Shown here one piece after another: positions 50,005 through 60,624 of a DNA stretch of 64,000 nt (positions are counted from its first letter, which is position 1; every line of letters begins with the position of its first letter). Below the pieces are notes generated by a model. That model ran no database searches and was not told where the DNA came from. It saw only the letters and a program-made list of their open reading frames with translations. Source of the stretch: Prorocentrum cordatum (Eukaryota; Sar; Dinophyceae; Prorocentrales; Prorocentraceae); contig CAUYUJ010002725.1 in the NCBI GenBank assembly GCA_963575745.1, positions 294,470 to 358,469 on the forward strand. The letters are read 5' to 3'. A program made the translations under genes and the position numbers.

Positions 50005-50574
50005 GCCCATCCAGAAACGGTGCATGAGAAGGAGGAGGCGAAGGAGGAACAGAAGAGGAAAAGAGGGCGGGCGGAATCGCCAGGGGCCTCTCGAACTTTC
50101 TTGGGGTGCATTTTGGGAGCTTGTTGGGAGATTCTTGGAGCGTCTTGGGGGCCTCTTGGCGGTCTCTGGGGGCGCCCTGGAGAGGCGTGCGCGGGCAGGT
50201 TGCGCCCCGCCCGCCCGCAGGGCGAAAGAGGAGGGTTTAAAACAATGATTGGCACCATCTTGGAGGACATCGATCAAAGAAGAGGGTCGTGTCGAATCTG
50301 CCCCCCCCCCCCCCCTCCCCCCCCCTCCACCCCCTTAGGGGCCGAGATCCCCATGGGGGGGTGAGGGGCGTTGAAGTTCAGCCTTCCCAGGAGTCGAACA
50401 TGCGCCCTCTGACACCTCGCGGGGCGCCCGGCCCATGTCCGGGGGAGCGGGGCAGACGCCCCCCCGAAGGAGAACAAAAGGGTTGGAAGAGAAATCTCGT
50501 TAGACCACCTACGCCCAGATGGCTGGTTATATTTATAGCACATAGTCTCATGATTCAAATGCAAAGCGAATATG
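50005..50574 (+). repeat. Second copy of the CTTGGG dispersed repeat and flank
   Basis: GCCCATCCAGAAACGGTGCA (50006) and ATCTTGGAGGACATCGATCA (50257-50276, then AAGA) correspond to 21602 and 22076 in the gene I-II spacer, with CTTGGGGGCCTCTTGG-type words between. The right side includes a C-rich tract (50301-50330). Confidence 0.7.
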
Positions 50575-50815
50575 CGATAAACCCTGGATCTAGGATCTAA
50601 AAATCCGATCCCAAATCTGCATGATCCGATCCTGCGTCTTGGATCCGAAAATCCGATCCCACATCGTGCAAAATCCGATGCTGGATCGAGGATCTGAAAG
50701 AACCGATCTCAAAACCCTTGGATCCAATCCTGCGTCTTGGACCTCAAAATCCGACCCCAAAGCCCTTGGATCCGATCCTGCGCCTTTGGATCGAAAAACA
50801 AGATCCCGAGGACCT
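50575..50815 (+). repeat. GATCC-rich degenerate tandem repeat
   Basis: Units of about 50-60 bp share GGATCCGATCCTGCGTCTTGG or AAAATCCGATCCCA. GATC occurs many times in 240 bp. No coding role is seen. Confidence 0.75.
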
Positions 50816-51290
50816 CTGGGTAGGGCGGGCGCGTGTCACTCGACGATGCCCCCCATTTTAATGTTCCGCCCGCCCGACGCGACCTGCCTGTTAAGATGCG
50901 CGCGTGCCGCTCGGTGAAGCCCCCCACTTTAATGTCCCGCCCGCCCGCCCGACCTGCCCGTTCGGGCCCGCCCGCCCGCCCGACCCGCCCGTTTAGGGCC
51001 CGCCCGTTCGACCCGCCCGCCCGTCGGGGCCCGCCCGCCCGACGCGACCCGCATGTCAGGATGCGCGCGCGCCCCGCTCGACGATGCCCCCCCCCGCTGT
51101 AGGGCCCCGCCCGACCCGCCCGTTAGGGCCCGCCCGCCCGACGCGACCCGCATGTCAGGATGCGCGCGCGCCCCGCTCGATGATGCCCCCCCCCGCTCTA
51201 GGGCCCCGCCCGACCCGCCCGTTGGGGCCCGCCCGCCCGTTTCGCCCGACCGCCCTCAGGGCCCGCCCGCCTGCCCCGACTCGCTCGTCT
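50816..51290 (+). repeat. CCCGCCCGA-rich tandem array
   Basis: Units of 90-110 bp share GACGCGACCCGCATGTCAGG, CCCGCTCGACGATGCCCCCC and GCCCGCCCGACCCG. At least three units (near 50875, 51045 and 51140) are clear. Confidence 0.75.
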
Positions 51291-51744
51291 ATAAGCGCGT
51301 CGACTTCGAGGGGGAAGACGACGATGAGGAAGACGATGGCGATGAGCTGGTGGAGGAGGAGTCGAGGAAGAGGGGGAGGAGGAGGAGGAGGTGCTTGCGT
51401 CAAGTCCCGCCACCGTGTCAGCCCAGCATTCTCGATTGCGAGTGCGCGAGGGGACACGGGAGGCCGTCACGTGTGACATCTCGGGCCGCGGGGGCTCCGC
51501 GGCGTCTTGGCAGCGTCCCGCGGGGGGGGGGGCTTCGGAAGCTCTTTGGGGCCACCTGGTGCGGCCGTCTGGCGTTTTCGGAGTCCGTCTTGGTGGGTTT
51601 TCTGGGTCGTCTTGAGGCTCTCTGGAGGCCTTCAGGGCCGTCTGAGAACCCCCATGGGCCGAGTTGGTGTCCTCTTGGATCCTCCCCTGGCCATCTCGAA
51701 GCCCTCTTGGGTTGTCTTGGGTCCTTGTCAGTGTGGGCCGTCTT
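51291..51744 (+). other. Spacer with GGA tract and CTTGGG-type words
   Basis: 51325-51395 is purine-rich; 51520-51740 contains degenerate CTCTTGG and GTCTTGG words like those at 21.7-22.5 kb. No gene is supported. Confidence 0.5.
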
Positions 51745-52125
51745 GGGGCCAGTGCCGGCGCCGGTGCCAGCGGCGCTGGTGCCGGCACCCAGCGCCGCCG
51801 CCAGCACCGGCGCTGGCCCCGGCACTTGCCACCGCGATGCATCCGCCGCCAGCCACCGGCACCAGCGCCAGCACCGGCACCGGCACCGGCCCCGGCCGCC
51901 GGCCACCGGCCACTGGCCACCGGCACCGGCCACAGGCTCCGGTCACCGGCACCAGCACCGGCACCGGCACCTGCACCGGCACCAGCCGCCAGCCACCGGC
52001 ACCGGCCACCGCACCGGCACCGGCGCCAGCACCGGCACTGGCACCGGCACCGGCCACCGGCCACCGGCCAGTGGCCACCGGCCACCGGCGCCGGCGCCAG
52101 CACCGGCACCGGGGCAAGAATCGTT
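51745..52125 (+). repeat. CCGGCA/CCGGCC minisatellite
   Basis: About 380 bp of GCCGGCACCGGC-type hexamers with CCAGCA variants. Open on both strands by composition. Confidence 0.95.
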
Positions 52126-52129
52126 CATG

Positions 52130-52580
52130 CCTTGTCTCCCCCACCCAGGTCAGCGTTTCGTGGCCCCATAGGGAGCTCCACCGAAGGCCAGAATCGGGGT
52201 GTTCGCATGCGTCTCCCTCACCCAGGACAGCGCTTCGTGGTCCCACTGCGAGCTTCACCGAAGGCGCCAGTAGGGGTGTTCGCACGCGTCTCCCCCGCCC
52301 AGGACAGCATTTCGCGGCCCCATAGGGAGCTTCACCGAGGGCTGCAACCAGGGTGTTCGCATGCGTCTCCCCCACCCCCCACCCAGGACAGCGTTTCGTG
52401 GCCCCGCAGGGAGCTCCACCGAAAGTCCCAATGGGGGCGTTCGCATGCGCCCCCCCCCACCCAGGACAGCGCTTCGTGGCCCCATAGGGAGGTCTACCGA
52501 AGGCCCCACTGAGGGCGTTTGCATGCGTCTCCCCCACCTAGGACAGCGCTTAGTGGCCCCATAGGGAACTCCACTCTAAA
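52130..52580 (+). repeat. Six-unit ~75-bp tandem array before element B
   Basis: Units start near 52137, 52213, 52288, 52376, 52457 and 52533, sharing CCCAGGACAGCGCTTCGTGG and CCCATAGGGAGCTCCACCGA. The array ends seven bases before the first sequence shared by elements A and B. Confidence 0.85.
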
Positions 52581-52671
52581 GTTTACTAAAGCGAGCTGAG
52601 GGACGTAAGGATTGGAAGCGAGCGTGCGCCCGCGGCCGCGTCGGCTTAAGCGGCGGGCCGCCCAAATTTGA

Positions 52672-54063
52672 TTGCGCCTCGCCGCGAGGCGCACAATCGG
52701 TACCGAGACCGAACGGATCTTCATATTGCTTGAGATGGAATCTCCTCTCATGCTGGGACTATCGATACTACGGTACAACAGAGCGGGAGCTTGGCTTCGC
52801 CTGGGGCGACGCTGTTGGCTGGGCCTTCCACTCCCCTTCAAACTTGGTAGGGGAGCTGGCCTATGGTGGTCAGTTCTTGCTGTACTCCTCACCATCCACG
52901 GCACTATCTGGTGGACAACGGATATGGCGGAACATCAGGGCGCAGTGGGATTGCGCGGAGGAGTGTATATAACTACGCAGTACCGCCAGGAAACTTGCGG
53001 CGATACCTCCGTCCAAGCGGGGGTCTCTTACTCACATCTTACATCCGTGCGCTATTACACTCCTGAAGTCCACCCACCTACTCCAATTGGAAATTTCTTC
53101 GAAGACATAACGCATGGAAACATGCGATGCGATATACTGCCGCCTCCGACCCCACGCAGATTTACGAGGACAAAGCATAAGTCCCCACCGACTACATCCG
53201 ACTACGACCTACGAGGCCGCTGGATTGGGGTTGCTATCTTTGGGCTCATATGGGTCGCTATTGGGTGCGCGGTAGGACATATGCGGGACGGAGACGACAC
53301 CAGAACGATTGGCCCCCCAGTGGGGCCCTGCTGGTCAAGTGTCATTTCGCGATTTCGCCCGCGAAGTACATGCCTGGGTCAACGTGACCACAGGCAACAT
53401 GACGCCCTCCCAACAAGCTGCCGCATTGCAGCGAGGTTCGGGAGGTCTCGCACGGACCATGGCCATGAGAGCCCCCCAGCAGTCATTAATTTTGGCGTCA
53501 ATATAGGCGGTCGCCACACCGACGGCGCCGCCTACATAATGTTCCTCTTAAGTACGAAGTTCGAGAACCTAGAAGAGGAACGCCAACTCAACTCTGGCAC
53601 GGCTCTCATTGACTTAGCACGGTTTGAAATTGCCCGGTACGAAGCTGAAGCCGCCGGCTTCAACATCCCCAACTTCCAGATATTAGCAGCAATTCAAGTC
53701 AGTGCACTTGGGGTGGGGACATCGCGTGCACAACAATTCCTGCAGCCTCTGAACCACGACATGCCGAGGGACCAACCGCAGTTTGACGCTCTACTTGAAC
53801 GCGCGAGGTCATGTGCTCACATAGCTGAGAGACCCCTGGCAATATTGGTGGTATCCTTAGCCGCGGTCACCGAATCTAGACTTTCCACGCGGAGGCCAAC
53901 GCAGGGCAACCTGCCAACAACGTCTGGAAGGATGATACACAGCCAATTGAGACCACTGCACTGTTGGCTCAGAATGGTGGAACGGCTTCGGGGTCGCAAG
54001 GCCACTGGGCCAGATCTGGGGGGCCGCCTGACACGGCTTCCCATATGCAGGCCATGGCCCTAA
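52672..54063 (+). pseudogene. Gag capsid region of element B
   Basis: The long frame (463 codons) includes LSILRYNRAGAWLRLGRRCW, PFKLGRGAGLWWSV and GGVYITTQYRQ, conserved with A. Between 53309 and 53506 the true Gag seems to be in frame 2 (SFRDFAREVHAWVNVTTGNM, then QQAAALQRGSGGLARTMAMR); a one-base deletion near 53472 relative to A returns it to frame 1 (GVNIGGRHTDGAAYIMFLLS, then KFENLEEERQLNSG). It continues QILAAIQVSALGVGTSRAQQ. The hydrophobic stretch IGVAIFGLIWVAIGCAVG is in the non-Gag frame and is not taken as a membrane segment. Confidence 0.7.
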
Positions 54064-54269
54064 TGGTCTCAGCGGGGCAACCCGCCGAGTCCGACTTCGA
54101 CTCCGGTACCGATGCGGCTGCGTCTTCCGATGCTGAAGCTACCGCCTTGGATTACTTTGATATGCCTACATACCTTACTGAAGAGCAGCAAGCTCAATGG
54201 TTATTTTTGGGCTATCAAAGACACAAGCGTCGTTGGCGGAAGTTCATGAAGAAACTCCCCCGAAGGTAA
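53964..54269 (+). CDS. Gag C-terminal arm of element B
   Basis: A 101-codon frame containing SAGQPAESDFDSGTDAAASS (AGQPA repeat, acidic) and MPTYLTEEQQAQWLFLGYQR followed by basic HKRRWRKFMKKLPRR. Conserved with A at 6.93-7.12 kb. It leads to the zinc knuckle region. Confidence 0.65.
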   Translation: MAQNGGTASGSQGHWARSGGPPDTASHMQAMALMVSAGQPAESDFDSGTDAAASSDAEATALDYFDMPTYLTEEQQAQWLFLGYQRHKRRWRKFMKKLPRR

Positions 54270-54403
54270 GACGTATTGTACGACGGCCACTTAAAGGAAA
54301 AAGATAAGGGTCGAAGCAAAGGCAAAGGTATACCTAGGTAAGCGTCGACGATTGCATGGTAGAGGCATACTAGCATTCCCGGCGTCTCTCACTGGACCTC
54401 AGT

Positions 54404-54628
54404 ATGAGGAAATGTTTTTGGGTAGTGGCAGAGACCGCAGGCACGCATCAGGTAAAGGTAAAGGACGACGAGGAAGTCCAAAGGATGTCAACGGCAAAGC
54501 CATGGAGTGCGACATTATGTCACAGCACGCAACATTTCCGGCGCGAATGCCCCCGAGGTGGTGGGAGAGGCAGGGATCCGTCAATGCGTCTGGCTCAAAC
54601 GGACTCCGACATGCAGTATGTTGATTAG
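54404..54628 (+). pseudogene. Broken CCHC zinc knuckle of element B
   Basis: The second half CHSTQHFRREC is in this frame, while the first Cys (TGC at 54508-54510) lies in another frame because of one extra base (TGCGACATTATGT against TGTGGCATCTGC in A). The knuckle is thus destroyed by a single insertion. Confidence 0.7.
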
Positions 54629-54679
54629 GAGTCGCTTTTCGCCGACCCTGCTGACGGCTCAGCCACAATTGGTCATTTT

Positions 54680-55698
54680 ATGGCTGCCAGGTATCTAAGT
54701 GCCAGCATGACCTTCGAGAATTACGCCGACGAGCTGTTCGAGGGGGTGTTCGCTGGCCACAGCGATATCAACTTGACAGAATGGCTGGGTGCACCCAACG
54801 CGGGGCAACCTGGAGGTATTGAGTTAGTCGAGAACTTCCACGTGCCCGAAGAAGATTGTGGCATGGTGGTGGCACCCGCGGACTCAGATAGCATCATTCC
54901 TGCAACAGATGAGGAAATACATGCACTGCCTTATCCTCGGGTGATTGGAAATCCGACACACGCGGAATTAATCGATGGTGATCCACTGCGGGGATGCCCG
55001 CGCGACGTTGGTGACCTACCTGAGCGCATTCAATCTGAGCTTGGGAATGATGACGAATTTCAGTATACTTGCGTTGCGTCAGACTGGTCCGCCAGCAGCC
55101 CGAGACGATCGCCAAGCCGCCTACCCTTGATAAGGAAGAGATATCATGACGATCCAAGGCTCTCCCCAACGGACGACGAGGACAAGATGGAAGACGATGG
55201 CCGCGTGATGCGTCGCGGTCGGGCTCCCAGTCGCTCACCAGATCGCACGCGAGCCCGCTCTAGCGGTGCTCGTTCGAGCGGCGGTCAGCGCCCTCATCCC
55301 TTGATGCGGAAACCGCAAGGGGCCCGCCGTGGCAGGCGACAAGAGCACAGACTCCTCCAAGGAAGGGCCGCCCGCGGAGAAACCCGCGCCAGGATGACCA
55401 ACATCGAGGAGGACAATATCCAGAAGGTGAAATACAGCGTTTGAAAGGCTACACTGAAGCTGGATTGGCTTGGCAGTACATGCCTGCAAACCAGATGGAA
55501 TACTGGTTGGGAATGGGATGGAGTGAGCATCGAATCCGGCGCTGGTATTCTCTTCGCCAGGTCAAACGAGATGATGCTGGCAATGCCATTCGTTCAACGG
55601 CGGGGCGAACCAAATCACAGGAAAAGATGGTGAAGCGCGATCTTGAAAGGGCCATCGTCGAGGACCGAAAGCTCTACATCGGCGTTTGCTGTACATGA
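54680..55698 (+). pseudogene. Acidic and Arg/Ser-rich segment of element B
   Basis: Frame 2 (54680-55444) reads MTFENYADELFEGVFAGHSD, then INLTEWLGAPNAGQPGG, ATDEEIHALPYPRVIG, and an Arg/Ser-rich stretch (RSPDRTRARSSGARSSGGQR). Frame 1 (55441-55698) continues MEYWLGMGWSEHRIRRWYSL. The corresponding region of A is 7.5-8.47 kb. The WSE(H/R)xIRRWxSL motif is the best conserved part. The function is unknown. Confidence 0.6.
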
Positions 55699-55939
55699 CC
55701 CAGCTATGCTGACCACAGGCTCGGCTGCCCCATGAGACGCCCATCAAGGAGCCCGAATTTCTAAAGAACACCGTGGTTTTGGTTTCATGGAGATGGTCGG
55801 GGTCGCTGTACTGACCCCAACACTACGCCATATCTTGAGCAGCTGACGGAAAACGATTACGACCCCGCCACTCGTGCAAAATTATTTCGTTGAGAACTAG
55901 TCTGGCAGAACCTGATGCCTACTCACTATCTGGCGCAGT

Positions 55940-56849
55940 TTGATCGCGAGTGGCACGCGGGGAAGCCTGCTGATCATAAGCCAGAAGAAGAAAGCCAACA
56001 GTAATCTGGTGAATATGAAGATGATGAGATGGCTGAAGAAGTTGATCCCACGGACGCTGCCCCTGACGGCGGTGAGCCAATCGACTCGGGCGTTACGGGC
56101 GTTACGTGCGAGACGGATACTCCGATCGACCCCGAGGGCGCTGTCACGAGAGATGGAATTATCTCTTGTGAGGCAGATTGTTTACCGTGCTCAGTCTATT
56201 GGCTGGATAAAGACACGCATAGTCGAAAGACGAAACGCCGATAAGTACTTAGTTGCACAGAAGCACAACGTACCCATTAAAAAATATAGCCCTCAGGAAG
56301 CCAGATGGTATCGATCTGAACCCTGTCCGAGGCCCCATGCGACGCGCGCCTGGGGCGCCGGCAGGAGCTGCGGCAAGGGCAACTCCCAAGCCGAAGCCAG
56401 AAACGATCGATCTTCCCCCGTCTTCTGATTCATCAAGCCAATCTCTTGGCCCTGATCGCTTCAAGCTCCAGAAAAAGAAGAGGAAGAGCCGGATGATCCC
56501 AACCCTGGGGGCAGCAAGCAGCAGCGACACGTGGGGGGACCTGCTCATCGACAACGATCCAGAGGACCAGCAGTGGCCGCCGCAGCAGCTAGATTTCAAG
56601 GCACCAGTACGCCCACTCCAGAAGAACCTGTGCCACGTCGCGGCCCTACACCAGGTCTGGCGCGCACAGGGTGGGCGCCTGCGCTGGAAGGAGGGACATG
56701 GGATGCTTCCTTTACGCAACGTGGCACTGAGAAGCTCCTTGCTACCGCGCCAAAGGTGCCAGGAGCAGCGCCCAGAGATAAGTCTGCCGAGTCCTACAAC
56801 ATCAGGGGGAAGAAACGCCAGGACTTCGATATCAGTACCCCGCAAGTAA
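55940..56849 (+). pseudogene. Linker region of element B in several frames
   Basis: Frames 2 and 3 give acidic and Arg-rich fragments (VDPTDAAPDGGEPIDSGVTG; PLKNIALRKPDGIDLNPVRG; PKPETIDLPPSSDSSSQSLG) matching the 8.8-9.4 kb region of A. No domain is recognised. Confidence 0.4.
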
Positions 56850-57769
56850 CTCCAAGGACGCCCAGAGGATCTGTTGGCGCTGCCGCATCGGCAGCGAGCG
56901 CAGCAGCGCCTGCCGCGCCAATGGCTGCCCCACGTTCTGCGGGTCAACCTGCCCAGAGTTCTGCGGGGCAACCTGCCCAGAGCTCAGCGGGGCAACCTGC
57001 CCCGGCGTTGGAGGTACCACCGCAATGTAACGAGTTCTGGGAAAGGATGCGCATTTCCAACCGCGCGAAGATCAATCCAGCGTATCGCCCGCGGACTGAC
57101 GATGTATCTGACCGATGCATGGTGGTGCAATACAACATCATGGACACTGCTGTCCATCATGGCCAAGGTGCACACGCGCGCCAAACAGTGCGCAACATCC
57201 CGCGGAAACGCCCAGCACTCACGGTTGACGCTGAAAGGGAATATTTGGAGAACATCCTCAGGTCAGAGAATGTCGACAAGCCGAGGTTCAAGTACGACGA
57301 TCAACGTCAGGTTTCTGAGTGGTTGACAACTGCCCTCCGTCACAAGCCGTTTCATAGAGGCCAATTGTCGGACATGTTCATTCGGGAAGTGACGACGCAT
57401 GATGAGTACGACGGATGGGCAGAATCATCGCAGCTACTCAACAGATGGCCCGCGGAAGGATATGACAGACATCACCCCGAGCACTTGGACACGGTGCGCT
57501 ACAAGCTCAAGAACCAGCACTGGGCGTACCAGGCGCATTCCGTCTTGGAACTTATTGGTATGGTAGATGATTCTGGAATGAAAAGGAATAGGCTGCATAT
57601 CAAGAAGATGAAGTACTCCCCCGAGAATCACGACACCTACTTCCTCCGTCCAAGTAACGGACAGAGCAGCCCTGGCATCGTGTGCCCTGAGTCACTATAC
57701 ATGAGAATTACGGACCTGTCCGCTCCCGGGGCACCCTGCTATTTCAATCATGGGAACTCAATGGGATAA
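56531..57769 (+). CDS. Central conserved domain of element B, intact frame
   Basis: A 412-codon frame. It starts with Arg/Pro-rich linker (HRQRSRGPAVAAAAARFQGT), then three AGQPA repeats spaced 24 bases (56939-57000). The conserved domain follows: ISNRAKINPAYRPRTDDVSD, MVVQYNIMDTAVHHGQGAHA, QVSEWLTTALRHKPFHRGQL, HWAYQAHSVLELIGMVDDSG and the end HDTYFLRPSNGQSSPGIVCP. This matches fragments of A at 9.85-10.41 kb. The fold is not recognised; the even conservation and absence of stops suggest this part decayed last. Confidence 0.6.
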   Translation: MGGPAHRQRSRGPAVAAAAARFQGTSTPTPEEPVPRRGPTPGLARTGWAPALEGGTWDASFTQRGTEKLLATAPKVPGAAPRDKSAESYNIRGKKRQDFDISTPQVTPRTPRGSVGAAASAASAAAPAAPMAAPRSAGQPAQSSAGQPAQSSAGQPAPALEVPPQCNEFWERMRISNRAKINPAYRPRTDDVSDRCMVVQYNIMDTAVHHGQGAHARQTVRNIPRKRPALTVDAEREYLENILRSENVDKPRFKYDDQRQVSEWLTTALRHKPFHRGQLSDMFIREVTTHDEYDGWAESSQLLNRWPAEGYDRHHPEHLDTVRYKLKNQHWAYQAHSVLELIGMVDDSGMKRNRLHIKKMKYSPENHDTYFLRPSNGQSSPGIVCPESLYMRITDLSAPGAPCYFNHGNSMG

Positions 57770-57990
57770 TACACCGAGTATTCTCAGTTTTGAATTATCA
57801 TGCCGCGCCGACGACACCATTAAGAAGAGGGGCGGGCAGTTTGTACATGGCTGCCCGGCTTGCGCGTCGATTCGGAGGTCCTGGTCATGGTCAGTCTGAA
57901 GAACTTGGTTCGGGACAACATTCCGATTTGGCGCTCAGCTAGCGACGTCGTCATGACAGCGGGACGAATGGTCGGAATGTAATCGTCCAG

Positions 57991-58716
57991 TTGATTAGGA
58001 TCTTGCCCACCCTTACTTGTAAGTATTATCGCGTGGGACAGGTATGTATAATTCCTTTCTATTTACGGGGCAGCAATCAGCCGCTTCCGAGTGGTAAAAT
58101 TGACGATATGTACGAGATCCGCAATGATGCATCATCTTTGAGGGTTTTTTCTCCAAATACCCCCTACAACCTGAAATGTCCCGATCCGCCTCCAGTTCAG
58201 GAGGTCGTGTTCTCAACTATACTCATGATGGACGCATATCGTGCGGGGGCACCTGCAGGGGGATCTGGATCATGGATACAGGCTCGGAGCGCCGATGTGA
58301 CAGGTATTATACCAAGTGGTATTACGCCTTCCGACACTTTGTACGTCAACGATCCGTGGCGTGCTCATGCACAACAATTGCCAGTATCTGCAGGGCAACC
58401 TGCCTCATTTGCTCCTATGAGCAGAGCTACTACACCATTTGGTATTCCACAGAGTGCTGGGAGCAACAACAGCCTGCAGGCGAGGCTCCAAAGCATCCGG
58501 ATGGATCCGCAGCTCTATCAGGCTCTACAGGCGACATCGCCATGTGCATCGCCACGTCCACATGCGGGGCAACCTGCTGTTCCTGACCAATACGCCATAC
58601 AGAGAAGTTCAGCTGGTCAGCAAGAATGGATGCATCGGCAGATGCGTGAAGCCGCTCAGAGCATGCGGAGGGATGGCATTGACCTCCCTAATGCCAACTG
58701 GACGCCGCCGTGGTAG
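57991..58716 (+). CDS. Linker polyprotein fragment of element B
   Basis: A 241-codon frame: a short N-terminal segment (RVGQVCIIPFYLRGSNQPLP) then Ala/Gly/Gln-rich sequence with AGAPAGGSG, SAGQPASF and HAGQPAVPDQ repeats, ending VDLPNANWTPPW-like. It is probably disordered. 57770-57990 holds sequence homologous to A at 10.55-10.75 kb with stops. Confidence 0.45.
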   Translation: MIRILPTLTCKYYRVGQVCIIPFYLRGSNQPLPSGKIDDMYEIRNDASSLRVFSPNTPYNLKCPDPPPVQEVVFSTILMMDAYRAGAPAGGSGSWIQARSADVTGIIPSGITPSDTLYVNDPWRAHAQQLPVSAGQPASFAPMSRATTPFGIPQSAGSNNSLQARLQSIRMDPQLYQALQATSPCASPRPHAGQPAVPDQYAIQRSSAGQQEWMHRQMREAAQSMRRDGIDLPNANWTPPW

Positions 58717-58869
58717 TATGTTCCGGATCCAAATCCATCACCGGACAACCCCAATCGGTTCGGTTATGTGCCAGCATTCTTCAGTCGTCCGGCTTGCGAT
58801 CCGACGTCTGCTGATCGCCCTACAGCAGCGCCAATGGATCATCCAGTCTATCCTGACTAATATGCTCAG

Positions 58870-59382
58870 GTGAGTGGTTTTCCTCGGGTGGGCACACAGC
58901 CGGAGAACCCATATGTTCAGGCGACGGCCGACGAGTTCTACCAGTCGCACTTGACAGGTGGCTCAGGGTATGCATCAGGTGCGCCAGGACAGATGCCGTA
59001 CTATAGTTATCTGGCTCCCTACATGGATCAAGATGTGCAGCAACAGGCCCCAGGCCTAGTGCTGCCGCCGACCATGGGAGAGTTGCGCCCTGAGATCCTA
59101 GCCATACACGAGGCGCAGCAGACCAATGTGGCTACGCAGGCTACGCGCCAGCGCCGAAATCAGGATCGTCAGGCCAACAGATTGCTGAGCCGCGCGGGGC
59201 AACCTGCTAATCACACTATAGCAGGGACACCTGCGAGCAGTCCAGCCATGGTGGCATCAATGCAGCTACCGACGGTATCACTTCTTCGGTTCGAGGCTGG
59301 TGAATCCACCCTGGAGCGTGAGACGCGTATCAGGCCATCGGCAACGCCGCCCATCATCAGTGACGGTGACTTCGGTAAGTGA
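58870..59382 (+). CDS. Gln/Ala-rich linker before the RING-like finger
   Basis: A 170-codon frame with YMDQDVQQQAPGLVLPPTMG and a helix ILAIHEAQQTNVATQATRQR, followed by RAGQPANHTIAGTPASS with two hairpin repeats (59194 and 59221). It ends SDGDFGK at TGA 59380-59382, which is immediately followed in frame by the RING-like finger. Confidence 0.5.
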   Translation: MSGFPRVGTQPENPYVQATADEFYQSHLTGGSGYASGAPGQMPYYSYLAPYMDQDVQQQAPGLVLPPTMGELRPEILAIHEAQQTNVATQATRQRRNQDRQANRLLSRAGQPANHTIAGTPASSPAMVASMQLPTVSLLRFEAGESTLERETRIRPSATPPIISDGDFGK

Positions 59383-60162
59383 GCCATATGCCTGGGCCAG
59401 TTCATGAATCACGACAAGGTCAGGCGCCTCCAGTGCGGCCACCTATTCCACGCACAATGCTGGGATCGAGTGGTACACGCTCATGTGGATAGACAGTTGG
59501 CTGGGCACATGGAAGGTTCCGCAAGTGAGGCCCCCTGCACTATATGCAGGGGTGTTGGCCTCCTTACTGCCGAGTTCCACTACGCCCTTGTTGGAGATCA
59601 GGAGTCACGCAATCGTCATGAAGATCTACTCCGAAGGGCGAACGAGCTCAGGGATCTCCGTGAAGAGCTCAACCGCGTTACGGCGATGATGACGGGCACC
59701 GCCGCCGTCTCGATGACGACACCAGCGGGGCCATTTGCATCATCAGCCAACGCGGGGCTAGTAACGGGGGCAACCGCACTTGCAGGGGCACCTGCTATAG
59801 ACATGCCTATGCCATTGGTGGCAGAAGCCGACAACAGCGCAGGGGCACCTGCTAGATCAGCTCCACCTTCGGTGCCAGTGAACGATACGTGGTTGAGGCG
59901 CATGGAAAGGGCTACCGACAGGAGCGCTCAATTGCTCCAGTCTTCGCACTCATACATGCTATATGGGCGAGACCTCCGTCCACGCAGTCAGCGCAGGACG
60001 GAGAGTCCTGTAAGCATGCGCAGTGGCAGCAGTGGGATATCCGAACGCGACACGCTGTATTCGGTACTTGTGATAAGTACGGATGGTCAGATGAGCCTGC
60101 GCGCGGATGAGGACACGTTTGTGAAGTCACCCACTACCTCCACCACAACTATATATGTATGA
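59380..60162 (+). CDS. RING-H2-like finger and coiled segment of element B
   Basis: Reading frame 1 gives AICLGQFMNHDKVRRLQCGH, LFHAQCWDRVV and, 26 residues later, PCTICRG. The spacing CxHxxHxxC ... CxxC is that of the second half of a RING-H2 finger. The first Cys pair would be CAIC, but its first Cys codon is TGA here (59380-59382), a one-base change from TGC or TGT, which also ends the upstream frame. After the finger is a coiled coil (LLRRANELRDLREELNRVTA) and Ala-rich sequence with two AGAPA repeats. RING domains usually act in ubiquitin transfer; a role in a retrotransposon is unproven. Start used for translation may be ATG 59404. Confidence 0.55.
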
Positions 60163-60258
60163 CGAATATCCTACAGCCTGGATCTTTGGGAAGAGTCCAA
60201 TTGCAGAAGAAGAGGCTCGTGGGTATATGAATGTTGTCACATCTTTGTCAAGAAATGA

Positions 60259-60624
60259 GTGGGTGTTGGAGCAGAGGCGCCGCAAGGCATGCATGGCACG
60301 ACAGTGTCTGCAGCTCCTGGAATATTTCGTGAACGCCATGAGCTAGCCTTGGCAGCTAACAGTGGAAGTATGATCCATGGTTTGTTGACTATTCTTTTGG
60401 ATATTGGCAGCAATATCAATATTATTGGATTAAAGACGGCACAGACCTTTGAGCGGGTATCACGCCCCCGCAAACGCGCCATTCAAAGGCTGAACCTCAC
60501 GAAGAGGCTTTACGTGTCAGGAGTGGGACATGGCGCCGCGATTTGCGACCAATCCCTGCAATGCAAGATTGCATGCCAAGAAAGGGGAGATCCCGCGGGG
60601 CAGCCTGCCGTGCCGAGACGTTGA
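60259..60624 (+). pseudogene. Retropepsin-like aspartic protease of element B, N-terminal part
   Basis: IHGLLTILLDIGSNINIIGL places the catalytic Asp at 60400-60402 in a D-I-G-S context (normally D-T/S-G-A/S). It is followed by TAQTFERV and, about 35 residues on, LYVSGVGHGAAICDQSLQ, the usual flap region of copia-like proteases. The frame ends at 60624 but the protein continues in another frame from about 60640. There is no ATG near the start. It would process the Gag-Pol polyprotein. Confidence 0.7.

Noticed and set aside
53215-53280. Membrane segment IGVAIFGLIWVAIGCAVG in the Gag region of element B
   Set aside because: Comparison with element A indicates that the true Gag frame here is a different one.
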